DNA of 5,445 nucleotides from an uncultured Clostridia bacterium. Its GTDB lineage: Bacteria > Bacillota > Clostridia > TANB77 > CAG-508. The notes under the pieces are model-generated. The model made no database searches. It saw nothing but the letters and a program-made list of their open reading frames with translations, and was not told where the DNA came from. Made by a program: the position numbers and the translations under genes. Positions 1-4,599 of this stretch are shown one piece after another (within the stretch, counting starts at the first letter, position 1; each line of letters begins with the position of its first letter). The stretch lies in contig CALXRJ010000178.1 of the NCBI GenBank assembly GCA_944390615.1, positions 1 to 5,445 on the forward strand, written 5' to 3'.

Positions 1-849
1 ATTGGTTTTCTCTATTTTAAAACCAATATAGAAGATAGTGAAGAATTTGCAGATGTATTAAATTTTAATTACAAATTTAGAGACATCAATCAAGAAGGCA
101 ACCAATTAAAAAATTATGAAAATATAAAAGTACAAGCAGATATTTTTGAAAATATAGAAGAAATACAAGATTTTATACGTAATATTACAGGCTCCAATAT
201 AGATGCCTTAAAGCTAAATTTAGAGATAGAAAGATTTTATACATACTCATACACTTGTATCAAACAAGATGCTTGGAATGTAAGTACACCTTTTCAAAAC
301 ATAAAAAACGAATTCTTAAAATATATCAACATACTTTCCAATGACAGTAATACCAATTCCGTTATAAACGAAAATTCTAAAATACTGGCTATTTCCAAAT
401 ATGCGAAAGTTGGCATTTCAAAGGCGGGAGTAAACTTATTAAGTTCCGACTGTGATATCAACAATTACACTGTTTTGCAAGTATTATTTGAAAATCAATA
501 TTTTTATACCTATATACTTTCTTTATATTTAAAAATCTATTTAAAAAAGCTAAATTATGAATTTAAAGAAGGAAAAAATATAGAAGAAACCAGAAAAAAA
601 TTTATTGACTTTACCAAAAAACTATGGCTTCCAGAAATAACAGATGATGATCTTGGTAGCCTTTACTATAGTTATATAAAAGATGTTTTAGAAATTGAGA
701 AATTATATAATGAAGTAAAAAATAAATACAATATCTTATATAGTGAACTAAATATTGAAAAAAATGAAAAAATGTCTAAATTTATCATATTAGTGTTAAT
801 TTTTACACTATTATTAAATATCATTAATTTTATACTTTATTTAAAATAA
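1..849 (+). CDS. C-terminal part of an unrecognised tail-anchored protein (5' end outside window)
   Basis: The reading frame is open without a stop from base 1 to the TAA at 847-849, giving 282 residues. The gene therefore starts upstream of the window, and the internal TTG at 475 is not a real start. The visible part is rich in Asn, Lys, Glu and Ile. It is largely soluble up to residue 258 and ends in one strongly hydrophobic segment (about residues 260-281, FIILVLIFTLLLNIINFILY) with only a Lys after it. This implies a membrane anchor at the extreme C-terminus with the bulk of the protein in the cytoplasm. The stretch before the anchor (about residues 175-255) looks helical, with a pattern FxxFTKKLW...ITDDDLG followed by a long charged helix. 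That loosely recalls the helical region before the membrane segments in CorA-like proteins, but this is a weak impression and no family is assigned. acpS follows after 30 nt, so the two may be cotranscribed. Confidence 0.8.
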   Translation: MGFLYFKTNIEDSEEFADVLNFNYKFRDINQEGNQLKNYENIKVQADIFENIEEIQDFIRNITGSNIDALKLNLEIERFYTYSYTCIKQDAWNVSTPFQNIKNEFLKYINILSNDSNTNSVINENSKILAISKYAKVGISKAGVNLLSSDCDINNYTVLQVLFENQYFYTYILSLYLKIYLKKLNYEFKEGKNIEETRKKFIDFTKKLWLPEITDDDLGSLYYSYIKDVLEIEKLYNEVKNKYNILYSELNIEKNEKMSKFIILVLIFTLLLNIINFILYLK

Positions 850-863
850 GAGATAAAAAATAA

Positions 864-870
864 AGGAAGG
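864..870 (+). promoter_or_regulatory. RBS of acpS
   Basis: AGGAAGG lies 9 nt before the ATG at 880 and supports that start. Confidence 0.75.
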
Positions 871-879
871 AACAAAAAC

Positions 880-1254
880 ATGAAAGTAAAATGTGGAGTA
901 GATATGATTGAGATTTCACGAATACAAGATAGTATTGAAAGTTTAGGAGATCGTTTTTTAAGCAAAGTTTATACCAAAAAAGAAATTGCATATTGTGAAA
1001 GTAAAGGAAAAACCAAGTATGAACATTATGCTGCTAGATTTGCTGTAAAAGAAGCAGCTTTTAAGGCAGTATCAGAACAAGTAAAAGATAAATATTCCAT
1101 TTCCTGGAAAGATATCGAAACAATCAATGACGAAAACGGAAGACCAAGAACAGAAATATTATTTTTGAAAGATAGTAAAATTGAAAATGTTGATGTAAGT
1201 ATATCACATTGCCAAGATTATGCCATTGCCAATGTAACGGTATTATTTAAATAA
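880..1254 (+). CDS. acpS: Holo-[acyl-carrier-protein] synthase AcpS
   Basis: AcpS transfers the 4'-phosphopantetheine arm from coenzyme A to the conserved serine of apo-ACP. This activates ACP for fatty acid synthesis in the cytoplasm, and the enzyme is normally a trimer. The 124-residue length is typical of the group I (AcpS-type) family. Visible signatures are GVDMIEISRI at residues 6-15 (Asp8 is a magnesium ligand in the family), RFAVKEAAFKA at 53-63 (Glu58 is the second metal ligand and Lys57 is conserved), GRP at 87-89 and SISH at 107-110. The ATG has a good RBS and matches the usual family N-terminus, where the GxD motif begins within ten residues. It lies 30 nt after the tail-anchored gene and 86 nt before tatD. 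No defects are seen. Confidence 0.96.
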   Translation: MKVKCGVDMIEISRIQDSIESLGDRFLSKVYTKKEIAYCESKGKTKYEHYAARFAVKEAAFKAVSEQVKDKYSISWKDIETINDENGRPRTEILFLKDSKIENVDVSISHCQDYAIANVTVLFK

Positions 1255-1325
1255 AAGCTTTTTATAATACAAAGAGATTTTTTAAACTTTTTTGCTAGAA
1301 TAGAAAACTTTTATACCAAATAAAA

Positions 1326-1332
1326 GAAAGGA
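1326..1332 (+). promoter_or_regulatory. RBS of tatD
   Basis: GAAAGGA sits 8 nt upstream of the ATG at 1341 and supports that start. Confidence 0.7.
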
Positions 1333-1340
1333 TTTTTAGC

Positions 1341-2141
1341 ATGGAATTTTTTGACACACATATGCATTTAGATGATAATAAATTTGACTTAGATAGAGAA
1401 GAAGTAATAGAAAAAATCTGGTCAGCAGGAGTAACCAAATGTATTAATATGGGATGTAATGTAAAATCTTCTCAAAAGGCTATTGCAATAGCCCAAAAAC
1501 ATGATTTTATCTATGCAGCATGTGGACTTCACCCAGAAGATATTCCACAAACAGAGGAAGAATTGTGGAAAACCATTGCTAAAATCAAAGAATTGGTACT
1601 TCAAAATAAAAAAGTCGTAGCAATTGGAGAAATTGGATTAGATTATTATTGGAGACAAGATAACAAAGAATTGCAAAAAACAGCATTTGAAAAACAAATT
1701 GAATTAGCCAATCAATTAAATTTACCAATCTCAATCCATACACGAGATTCCATAGATGATACCATTGCCATCTTAAGAAAAATGCCAATAAAAAAATCAG
1801 GGGTTTTACATTGTTGCCCTTTTAATCCAGAACTTGTAAAACAAGGGTTAAAGGCAGGTTTATATATAGGATTTGGTGGAACTACTACTTTCAAAAATTC
1901 TAAAAATGCCCCTAAAATAGTAGAAATGGTACCACTTGAAAAAATACTGATAGAAACAGATGCTCCTTATTTGGCACCAGAACCAGTACGAGGAACCAGA
2001 AATGATTCATCTAACTTAAAATATGTGGTTCAAAAATTAGCAGAATTTAAAAATTTAGAACCAGAACAGATGGCAAAAATAACTTATGAAAATGCTGAGA
2101 AGTTATTTTTGGGGACAGAAGAAAAAAATATTTTTTTATAG
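1341..2141 (+). CDS. tatD: TatD family metal-dependent hydrolase (DNase)
   Basis: TatD proteins are cytoplasmic TIM-barrel hydrolases with two divalent metals. Characterised members act as 3'-5' DNases and some as D-aminoacyl-tRNA deacylases; the substrate of this one is not shown by sequence. The 266 residues cover the full family length. The expected metal and active-site positions are present: DTHMHL at 5-10 (His7, His9), GLHPED at 62-67, GEIGLDYYW at 96-104 (Glu97), ISIHTRDS at 130-137 (His133), VLHCCPFN at 155-162 (His157) and ETDAPYLAPEPVRGTRN at 205-221 (Asp207). The HCCPFN form, in place of the more common HCFSG, resembles TatD proteins I associate with Clostridia. A 45-residue gene follows after 29 nt, so they are probably cotranscribed. 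Confidence 0.95.
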   Translation: MEFFDTHMHLDDNKFDLDREEVIEKIWSAGVTKCINMGCNVKSSQKAIAIAQKHDFIYAACGLHPEDIPQTEEELWKTIAKIKELVLQNKKVVAIGEIGLDYYWRQDNKELQKTAFEKQIELANQLNLPISIHTRDSIDDTIAILRKMPIKKSGVLHCCPFNPELVKQGLKAGLYIGFGGTTTFKNSKNAPKIVEMVPLEKILIETDAPYLAPEPVRGTRNDSSNLKYVVQKLAEFKNLEPEQMAKITYENAEKLFLGTEEKNIFL

Positions 2142-2154
2142 TAAAGAAAGAAGT

Positions 2155-2161
2155 AAAGGAG
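2155..2161 (+). promoter_or_regulatory. RBS deciding the start of the 45-residue small gene
   Basis: AAAGGAG directly abuts the ATG at 2162, with zero spacing, but lies 9 nt before the ATG at 2171. It therefore favours the second ATG. Confidence 0.6.
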
Positions 2162-2170
2162 ATGAAAAGA

Positions 2171-2308
2171 ATGCTTGAAGTAAAAAGAGACGATTTTGAC
2201 GAAAGTTTAGAAGATATTGCAAATAGCATTAATGGAATATTAAACAAAACCGGAAAAGGTTTTGAAACGGTTGAAAACGAAGCTAAAGAAGAAAACAAGA
2301 AAAAATAG
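2171..2308 (+). CDS. Small hypothetical protein, 45 residues, between tatD and yqeY
   Basis: I do not recognise this protein. The frame runs to the TAG at 2306-2308. Of two close ATGs, 2171 is chosen because the RBS spacing is normal (9 nt); starting at 2162 would add MKR. The protein is highly charged: it begins MLEVKRDDFDESLEDIANSI, continues through a GKGF turn and ends in an acidic-then-lysine tail (EAKEENKKK). It has no hydrophobic segment and no cysteine, so it is probably a small soluble, mostly helical protein. It is tightly packed, 29 nt after tatD and 17 nt before the yqeY start, and has its own RBS, which supports translation within the operon. Its length and packing argue for a real gene, but no function is proposed. 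Confidence 0.6.
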   Translation: MLEVKRDDFDESLEDIANSINGILNKTGKGFETVENEAKEENKKK

Positions 2309-2310
2309 AA

Positions 2311-2318
2311 GAAAGGAG
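2311..2318 (+). promoter_or_regulatory. RBS of the YqeY-family gene
   Basis: GAAAGGAG lies 7 nt before the ATG at 2326, starting just after the stop of the preceding small gene. Confidence 0.7.
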
Positions 2319-2325
2319 CATTTTT

Positions 2326-2766
2326 ATGTTAAAAGAAAAATTAATGCAAGATTTAAAAGATGCCATGAAAGAAAAAGATACCATAAAAAAAGATACCGTT
2401 CAAATGGTAAGAGCATCTATTTTACAAATAGAAAAAGACAAAGGAATACAAGTAGATGACAATAAAATAATAGAAATGATTGCCAAAGAAGTAAAAGGAA
2501 AAAAAGATGCTTTAGTAGATTTTGAAAAAGGTGGAAGGCAAGATTTAGTAGACCAAACCAATCAAGAAATTGCTATTTTAAGCGAATATTTACCAAAACA
2601 ACTAACAAAAGAGGAAATTCGTACCAAGGTACAAGAAATTATACAAGAATTAGGGGCTACTTCGATGAAAGATATGGGCCCAGTTATGAAAGAAGCGAAA
2701 GCTAAAATAGGAGCAGCATCTGATGGAAGAACCATTAATGAAGTAGTAAAAGAGTTATTGGCATAA
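2326..2766 (+). CDS. yqeY: GatB/YqeY domain-containing protein
   Basis: This is a 146-residue protein of the YqeY family, whose C-terminal part is shared with the tail domain of GatB, a subunit of the tRNA-dependent amidotransferase. Stand-alone YqeY is thought to be a tRNA-associated cytoplasmic protein, but its exact job is not established. Features seen are an N-terminal helical region starting MLKEKLMQDLKDAMKEKD, a central segment rich in Lys, Glu and Asp (FEKGGRQDLVDQ at 66-77), EYLPKQLT at 87-94, the family motif MKDMGPVMKEA at 114-124 and the terminal DGRTINEVVKELL at 133-145. The length matches the family. It follows the small gene by 17 nt, with a good RBS, and precedes the broken ZIP gene. 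Confidence 0.94.
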   Translation: MLKEKLMQDLKDAMKEKDTIKKDTVQMVRASILQIEKDKGIQVDDNKIIEMIAKEVKGKKDALVDFEKGGRQDLVDQTNQEIAILSEYLPKQLTKEEIRTKVQEIIQELGATSMKDMGPVMKEAKAKIGAASDGRTINEVVKELLA

Positions 2767-2808
2767 AATAGATAAAAGGAGAATAAGGTCTAATAGAGAG
2801 GTGAAAAG

Positions 2809-3307
2809 ATGGAACTATTAAAAACAACTCTATTAGGCTTATTTTTTGGTACTTTTGGAACAACCATTCGGAGGTATCATGGGATGTTTTTTAGATCAAG
2901 TATCTAACAAGTTTTTAAGCTTTATTTTATCCTTTGCATCTGGTCTTATGATGGCAGTTATTTGTTTTGACTTAATTCCAGAAGCAATGGGTTTAGCTAG
3001 TATATTTACCATTATGATTGGAATTTGCTTTGGAATTATTGCTATGATTTTTTGCGATTTATTGGTTGAAACAAAATTTAGTCAAAAGAAGAATGTAACA
3101 GCAAATAATTTATTAAAGACAGGAATTATTGTAAGTATTGGACTTGCGATTCATAACTTTCCAGAGGGGCTAGCCATTGGTTCTGGATGGGAAGCATCTA
3201 CTGAACTCGGAATAGGGTTAGCCATTGCTATTTGCTTACATGATAAACCAGAAGGTAGCTTCCAAAGTAGACAGAGGTTAAATTTTCTATTTGAAAATAA
3301 AAATTAA
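2809..3307 (+). pseudogene. ZIP-family metal transporter, +1 frameshifted and 3'-truncated
   Basis: ZIP transporters import zinc and other divalent metals across the cytoplasmic membrane and normally have eight membrane segments in about 240-270 residues. Translation from ATG 2809, with RBS GAGAGGTG at 2796-2803, gives MELLKTTLLGLFFGTFGTTI. That frame then stops at 2905-2907. Skipping the single C at 2869 restores GGIMGCFLDQVSNKFLSF and the rest of the transporter. In the restored frame there are about five membrane segments, the first metal motif HNFPEG (residues 115-120) and the second as HDKPEG (144-149). Family members usually have a hydrophobic residue where Lys146 is. Homology then ends at about 3256. 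The last residues, to the TAA at 3305-3307, do not look like ZIP, and segments 6-8 are missing. Most likely it is a remnant cut by an insertion or rearrangement, with an added frameshift that could also be recoding or a sequence error. In the housekeeping context it would be the last gene of the acpS-yqeY cluster. Confidence 0.85.
2866..2872 (+). other. +1 frameshift site in the ZIP gene (ATT-C-GGA)
   Basis: The incoming frame reads ATT CGG AGG, and the outgoing conserved frame reads GGA GGT ATC. The extra base is C2869, between Ile20 and the conserved Gly-Gly. The zero frame reaches a TAA 12 codons after the CGG. Either one C was inserted, or CGG/CGGA is read with a shift. Confidence 0.8.
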
Positions 3308-3345
3308 AAGCAAAAAATACTTGAGAAATGATTTGAAGATGTGTG

Positions 3346-3367
3346 CCTTTGAGCGAAGCGAGAAAGG
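3346..3367 (+). repeat. Hairpin with GCGAAGC mini-loop overlapping the RBS of the zincin gene
   Basis: CCTTT (3346-3350) can pair with AAAGG (3363-3367). The 12 bases between (3351-3362, GAGCGAAGCGAG) form a perfect mirror repeat and contain GCGAAGC, a sequence known to form an unusually stable DNA mini-hairpin. It is the most GC-rich spot in this AT-rich stretch. The right arm covers the RBS GAAAGGA (3362-3368) of the following gene, so the fold could limit its translation. The outer stem is only 5 bp, so a role is an inference. Confidence 0.45.
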
Positions 3368-3368
3368 A
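3362..3368 (+). promoter_or_regulatory. RBS deciding the start of the DUF3267-like gene
   Basis: GAAAGGA touches the in-frame ATG at 3369 with no spacing and is 12 nt from the in-frame ATG at 3381. The second ATG is preferred, although 12 nt is slightly long. Longer in-frame starts such as TTG 3291 have no RBS. Confidence 0.5.
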
Positions 3369-3380
3369 ATGGAATTTAAT

Positions 3381-4097
3381 ATGGAAAAAATAGAATTTGT
3401 AGGAATAATAAACGATTTCTTTAATACAGAAATAGAAACAGAAGAAAGTATAGCAATACCAGAAAATGCACATTTTATGGAAAATGAAAATTGGATTGAT
3501 ATGTCTAATCCATTGAATTGGGCTATAGTTGGAGTTCCTATTTTTATCATTATACTAATTATAATGTTATTTAAACAAAGAAAAAATGGAATGCTTAGTA
3601 AAGATATAAAAAATGAATATGTTGAGAAAAATAAAATAACTGATAAAAGAAAGATATTATTAATTGCATTAAAAAGATTTTTATTAACAGTGCTTATATT
3701 TACTTTGGCATTTTGCTTAATTATTCCTATTCATGAATTACTACATTGCATAGCAGGAGCATTAGTTGGATTAAATATGAAATTTGGCTTTGATTTACAG
3801 GCATTTATTGCTTTTGCCTATACAGAAGATTCGTTAACTAAAGGTCAATTTCTTATTATGTCATTAACTCCACTTATAATTTTAGGAATAATTCCTTTAA
3901 TAATACTATTTATTAAATATTCTAAAGAAAAAAATATGGATTACATCAAAGGCCTTAAATATTGGATTTTAACCTGCTTTATTGGAGTAATTATTATATC
4001 TTGCAGTCCTGATATTATACAAAGTTTTAATTTTATAAAGAATATACCCAATAATGCTATTATAGAGGAAGATTATTGGTATATACCAAATGAATAG
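3381..4097 (+). CDS. DUF3267-type integral membrane zinc metalloprotease (putative zincin)
   Basis: This protein of 238 residues is probably a membrane-embedded zinc peptidase. Four membrane segments are visible, at about residues 47-65, 99-128, 158-179 and 193-210. The second carries HELLH at 118-122 (IPIHELLHCIAGALVG), the HExxH zinc-binding and catalytic signature. Asp211, in SCSPDIIQ at the end of the fourth segment, is the likely third zinc ligand, as in the DUF3267 and related M50-like groups. The C-terminal IPNNAIIEEDYWYIP also fits how these proteins end. The about 45-residue acidic N-terminus before the first membrane segment is less usual. No substrate can be named. ATG 3381 is chosen by RBS spacing; ATG 3369 would add four residues. 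The gene lies between the ZIP remnant and the recombinase module, has its own terminator and may be cargo. No partner gene is seen. Confidence 0.75.
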   Translation: MEKIEFVGIINDFFNTEIETEESIAIPENAHFMENENWIDMSNPLNWAIVGVPIFIIILIIMLFKQRKNGMLSKDIKNEYVEKNKITDKRKILLIALKRFLLTVLIFTLAFCLIIPIHELLHCIAGALVGLNMKFGFDLQAFIAFAYTEDSLTKGQFLIMSLTPLIILGIIPLIILFIKYSKEKNMDYIKGLKYWILTCFIGVIIISCSPDIIQSFNFIKNIPNNAIIEEDYWYIPNE

Positions 4098-4169
4098 TAC
4101 TGACAGCTTACAAGTTATATATAAATAAAAACGTTTAAAATAAATTATGATAAAAATATATTTTGGAAG

Positions 4170-4199
4170 GATATGTAAATAAAAATACATATCTTTTTT
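4170..4199 (+). terminator. Rho-independent-type terminator after the zincin gene
   Basis: GATATGTA (4170-4177) and TACATATC (4186-4193) form a perfect 8-bp stem around an 8-nt A-rich loop, followed directly by six T (4194-4199). The stem is AT-rich, as expected in such a genome. It lies 72 nt after the zincin stop and separates that gene from the recombinase module. Confidence 0.7.
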
Positions 4200-4226
4200 G
4201 TATTTATAGAAATTAGGGTAGAATTT

Positions 4227-4256
4227 TTGAGAGAAAAGCAAAGTATATATTATAGA
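4227..4256 (+). promoter_or_regulatory. Possible sigma-A promoter ahead of the 36-residue ORF
   Basis: TTGAGA (4227-4232) resembles a -35 box, and TATAGA (4251-4256) or the overlapping TTATAG resembles a -10 box, with an 18- or 17-nt spacer. The -10 match is mediocre in a very AT-rich stretch, so this is tentative. Confidence 0.25.
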
Positions 4257-4339
4257 GGATTCTGTATGCTTATATTTAGAATAATCAAATTTTTAACACA
4301 TATAAATTAAATAAACATTACTTAATAATAGGAGAAAAT

Positions 4340-4450
4340 ATGAACCAATCATTTAAAATAAATATATATTTTGATGAAAAAGGCGAGAATTTAGAAAACT
4401 TGATAGAACATTTGATAATGAATATATTGGAGAAAAATATATGTAGATAG
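4340..4450 (+). CDS. Small hypothetical protein, 36 residues, upstream of the recombinase
   Basis: ATG 4340 follows AGGAG (4330-4334) with a 5-nt spacer, and the frame ends at TAG 4448-4450. The product begins MNQSFKINIYFDEKGENLEN and continues LIEHLIMNILEKNICR. The first half resembles a short beta strand followed by a turn (FDEKGEN), and the second half is an amphipathic helix. No family is recognised. Its position in the 490-nt gap just before the recombinase gene, with a possible own promoter, suggests an element-encoded small protein. A partner or regulator of the recombinase is conceivable but not shown. It could also be the start of a longer decayed gene or a chance ORF. Confidence 0.45.
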   Translation: MNQSFKINIYFDEKGENLENLIEHLIMNILEKNICR

Positions 4451-4461
4451 TTAAAGATGAA

Positions 4462-4489
4462 TTGTGCAAATAAATTGAACTATTATAAT
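4462..4489 (+). promoter_or_regulatory. Candidate distal promoter of the recombinase gene
   Basis: TTGTGC (4462-4467) and TATAAT (4484-4489) are separated by 16 nt. The -10 box is perfect and the -35 box is weak. A transcript from here would start near 4496 and include the whole inverted repeat 4509-4573. Confidence 0.35.
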
Positions 4490-4508
4490 AAATCAAAAAT
4501 TTTCATTA

Positions 4509-4573
4509 CTTGAGCATTTGAATTCGCTTCCAAATTGGATATAATAAAAATGAATTCAAATTATTATCTCAAG
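4509..4573. repeat. Interrupted inverted repeat spanning the proximal recombinase promoter
   Basis: ATTTGAATTC (4516-4525) is the exact reverse complement of GAATTCAAAT (4552-4561), a perfect 10-bp arm pair with 26 nt between. Outside it, CTTGAG (4509-4514) matches CTCAAG (4568-4573), with an offset of 1 nt on the left and 6 nt on the right. The arms enclose a candidate promoter, with the -35 box inside the left arm. This could be an operator, an attachment site of the recombinase or an mRNA fold. The sequence shows the symmetry but not the role. Confidence 0.6.
4518..4545 (+). promoter_or_regulatory. Candidate proximal promoter of the recombinase gene
   Basis: TTGAAT (4518-4523, four of six consensus bases) and TATAAT (4540-4545, perfect) are separated by 16 nt. 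The expected start is near 4552, at the right arm of the inverted repeat. The resulting leader would keep the RBS-sequestering hairpin 4568-4599 but lose the competing upstream arm. Confidence 0.5.
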
Positions 4574-4599
4574 CATGGAAAGGAGGTAAAATGCTTGAG
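4568..4599 (+). promoter_or_regulatory. Hairpin holding the recombinase RBS in its loop and its start codon in its stem
   Basis: CTCAAGCAT (4568-4576) is the exact reverse complement of ATGCTTGAG (4591-4599). The 9-bp stem has a 14-nt loop, GGAAAGGAGGTAAA, which is the full, very strong RBS. The start codon ATG 4591 is the first triplet of the 3' arm, so folding should hinder initiation. The arm CTCAAG (4568-4573) can instead pair with CTTGAG at 4509-4514, giving mutually exclusive folds. Translational control is inferred from this layout. Confidence 0.55.

Noticed and set aside
475..849. A 124-residue gene starting at TTG 475
   Set aside because: The same frame is open all the way back to base 1 with protein-like composition. 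TTG 475 is internal and has no RBS; the gene is a partial one entering from the left edge.
1255..1340. Promoter or terminator in the acpS-tatD gap
   Set aside because: TATAAT (1263-1268) and TAGAAT (1296-1301) occur but without convincing -35 boxes at the right distance. AAAAGCTTTT (1253-1262) is a palindrome with no loop and no proper T-run, so neither is called.
1422..2298. Several 60-83 residue ORFs on the minus strand
   Set aside because: They lie opposite tatD and the following genes, lack RBSs, and have Phe/Leu-rich compositions expected from the complement of Lys/Glu-rich coding DNA.
2262..2459. A 65-residue ORF rich in Lys and Arg in another frame
   Set aside because: It overlaps the small 45-residue gene and the yqeY start out of frame, and its composition is what A-rich DNA gives by chance.
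2846..3307. A separate 153-residue gene starting at TTG 2846
   Set aside because: No RBS fits, and its first residues (MVLLEQPF) are out-of-frame ZIP sequence. The real start is ATG 2809 in another frame, joined by the +1 break at 2869.
3291..3380. Extended N-terminus of the zincin from TTG 3291
   Set aside because: No RBS precedes TTG 3291, and the added residues translate the mirror-repeat hairpin. The RBS supports ATG 3381.
3228..4241. Minus-strand ORFs opposite the ZIP end and the zincin
   Set aside because: They have the same shadow pattern and no RBS or recognisable motif.
4273..4310. A 14-codon ORF in the gap before the 36-residue ORF
   Set aside because: It is too short, without a clear RBS, in very AT-rich DNA.
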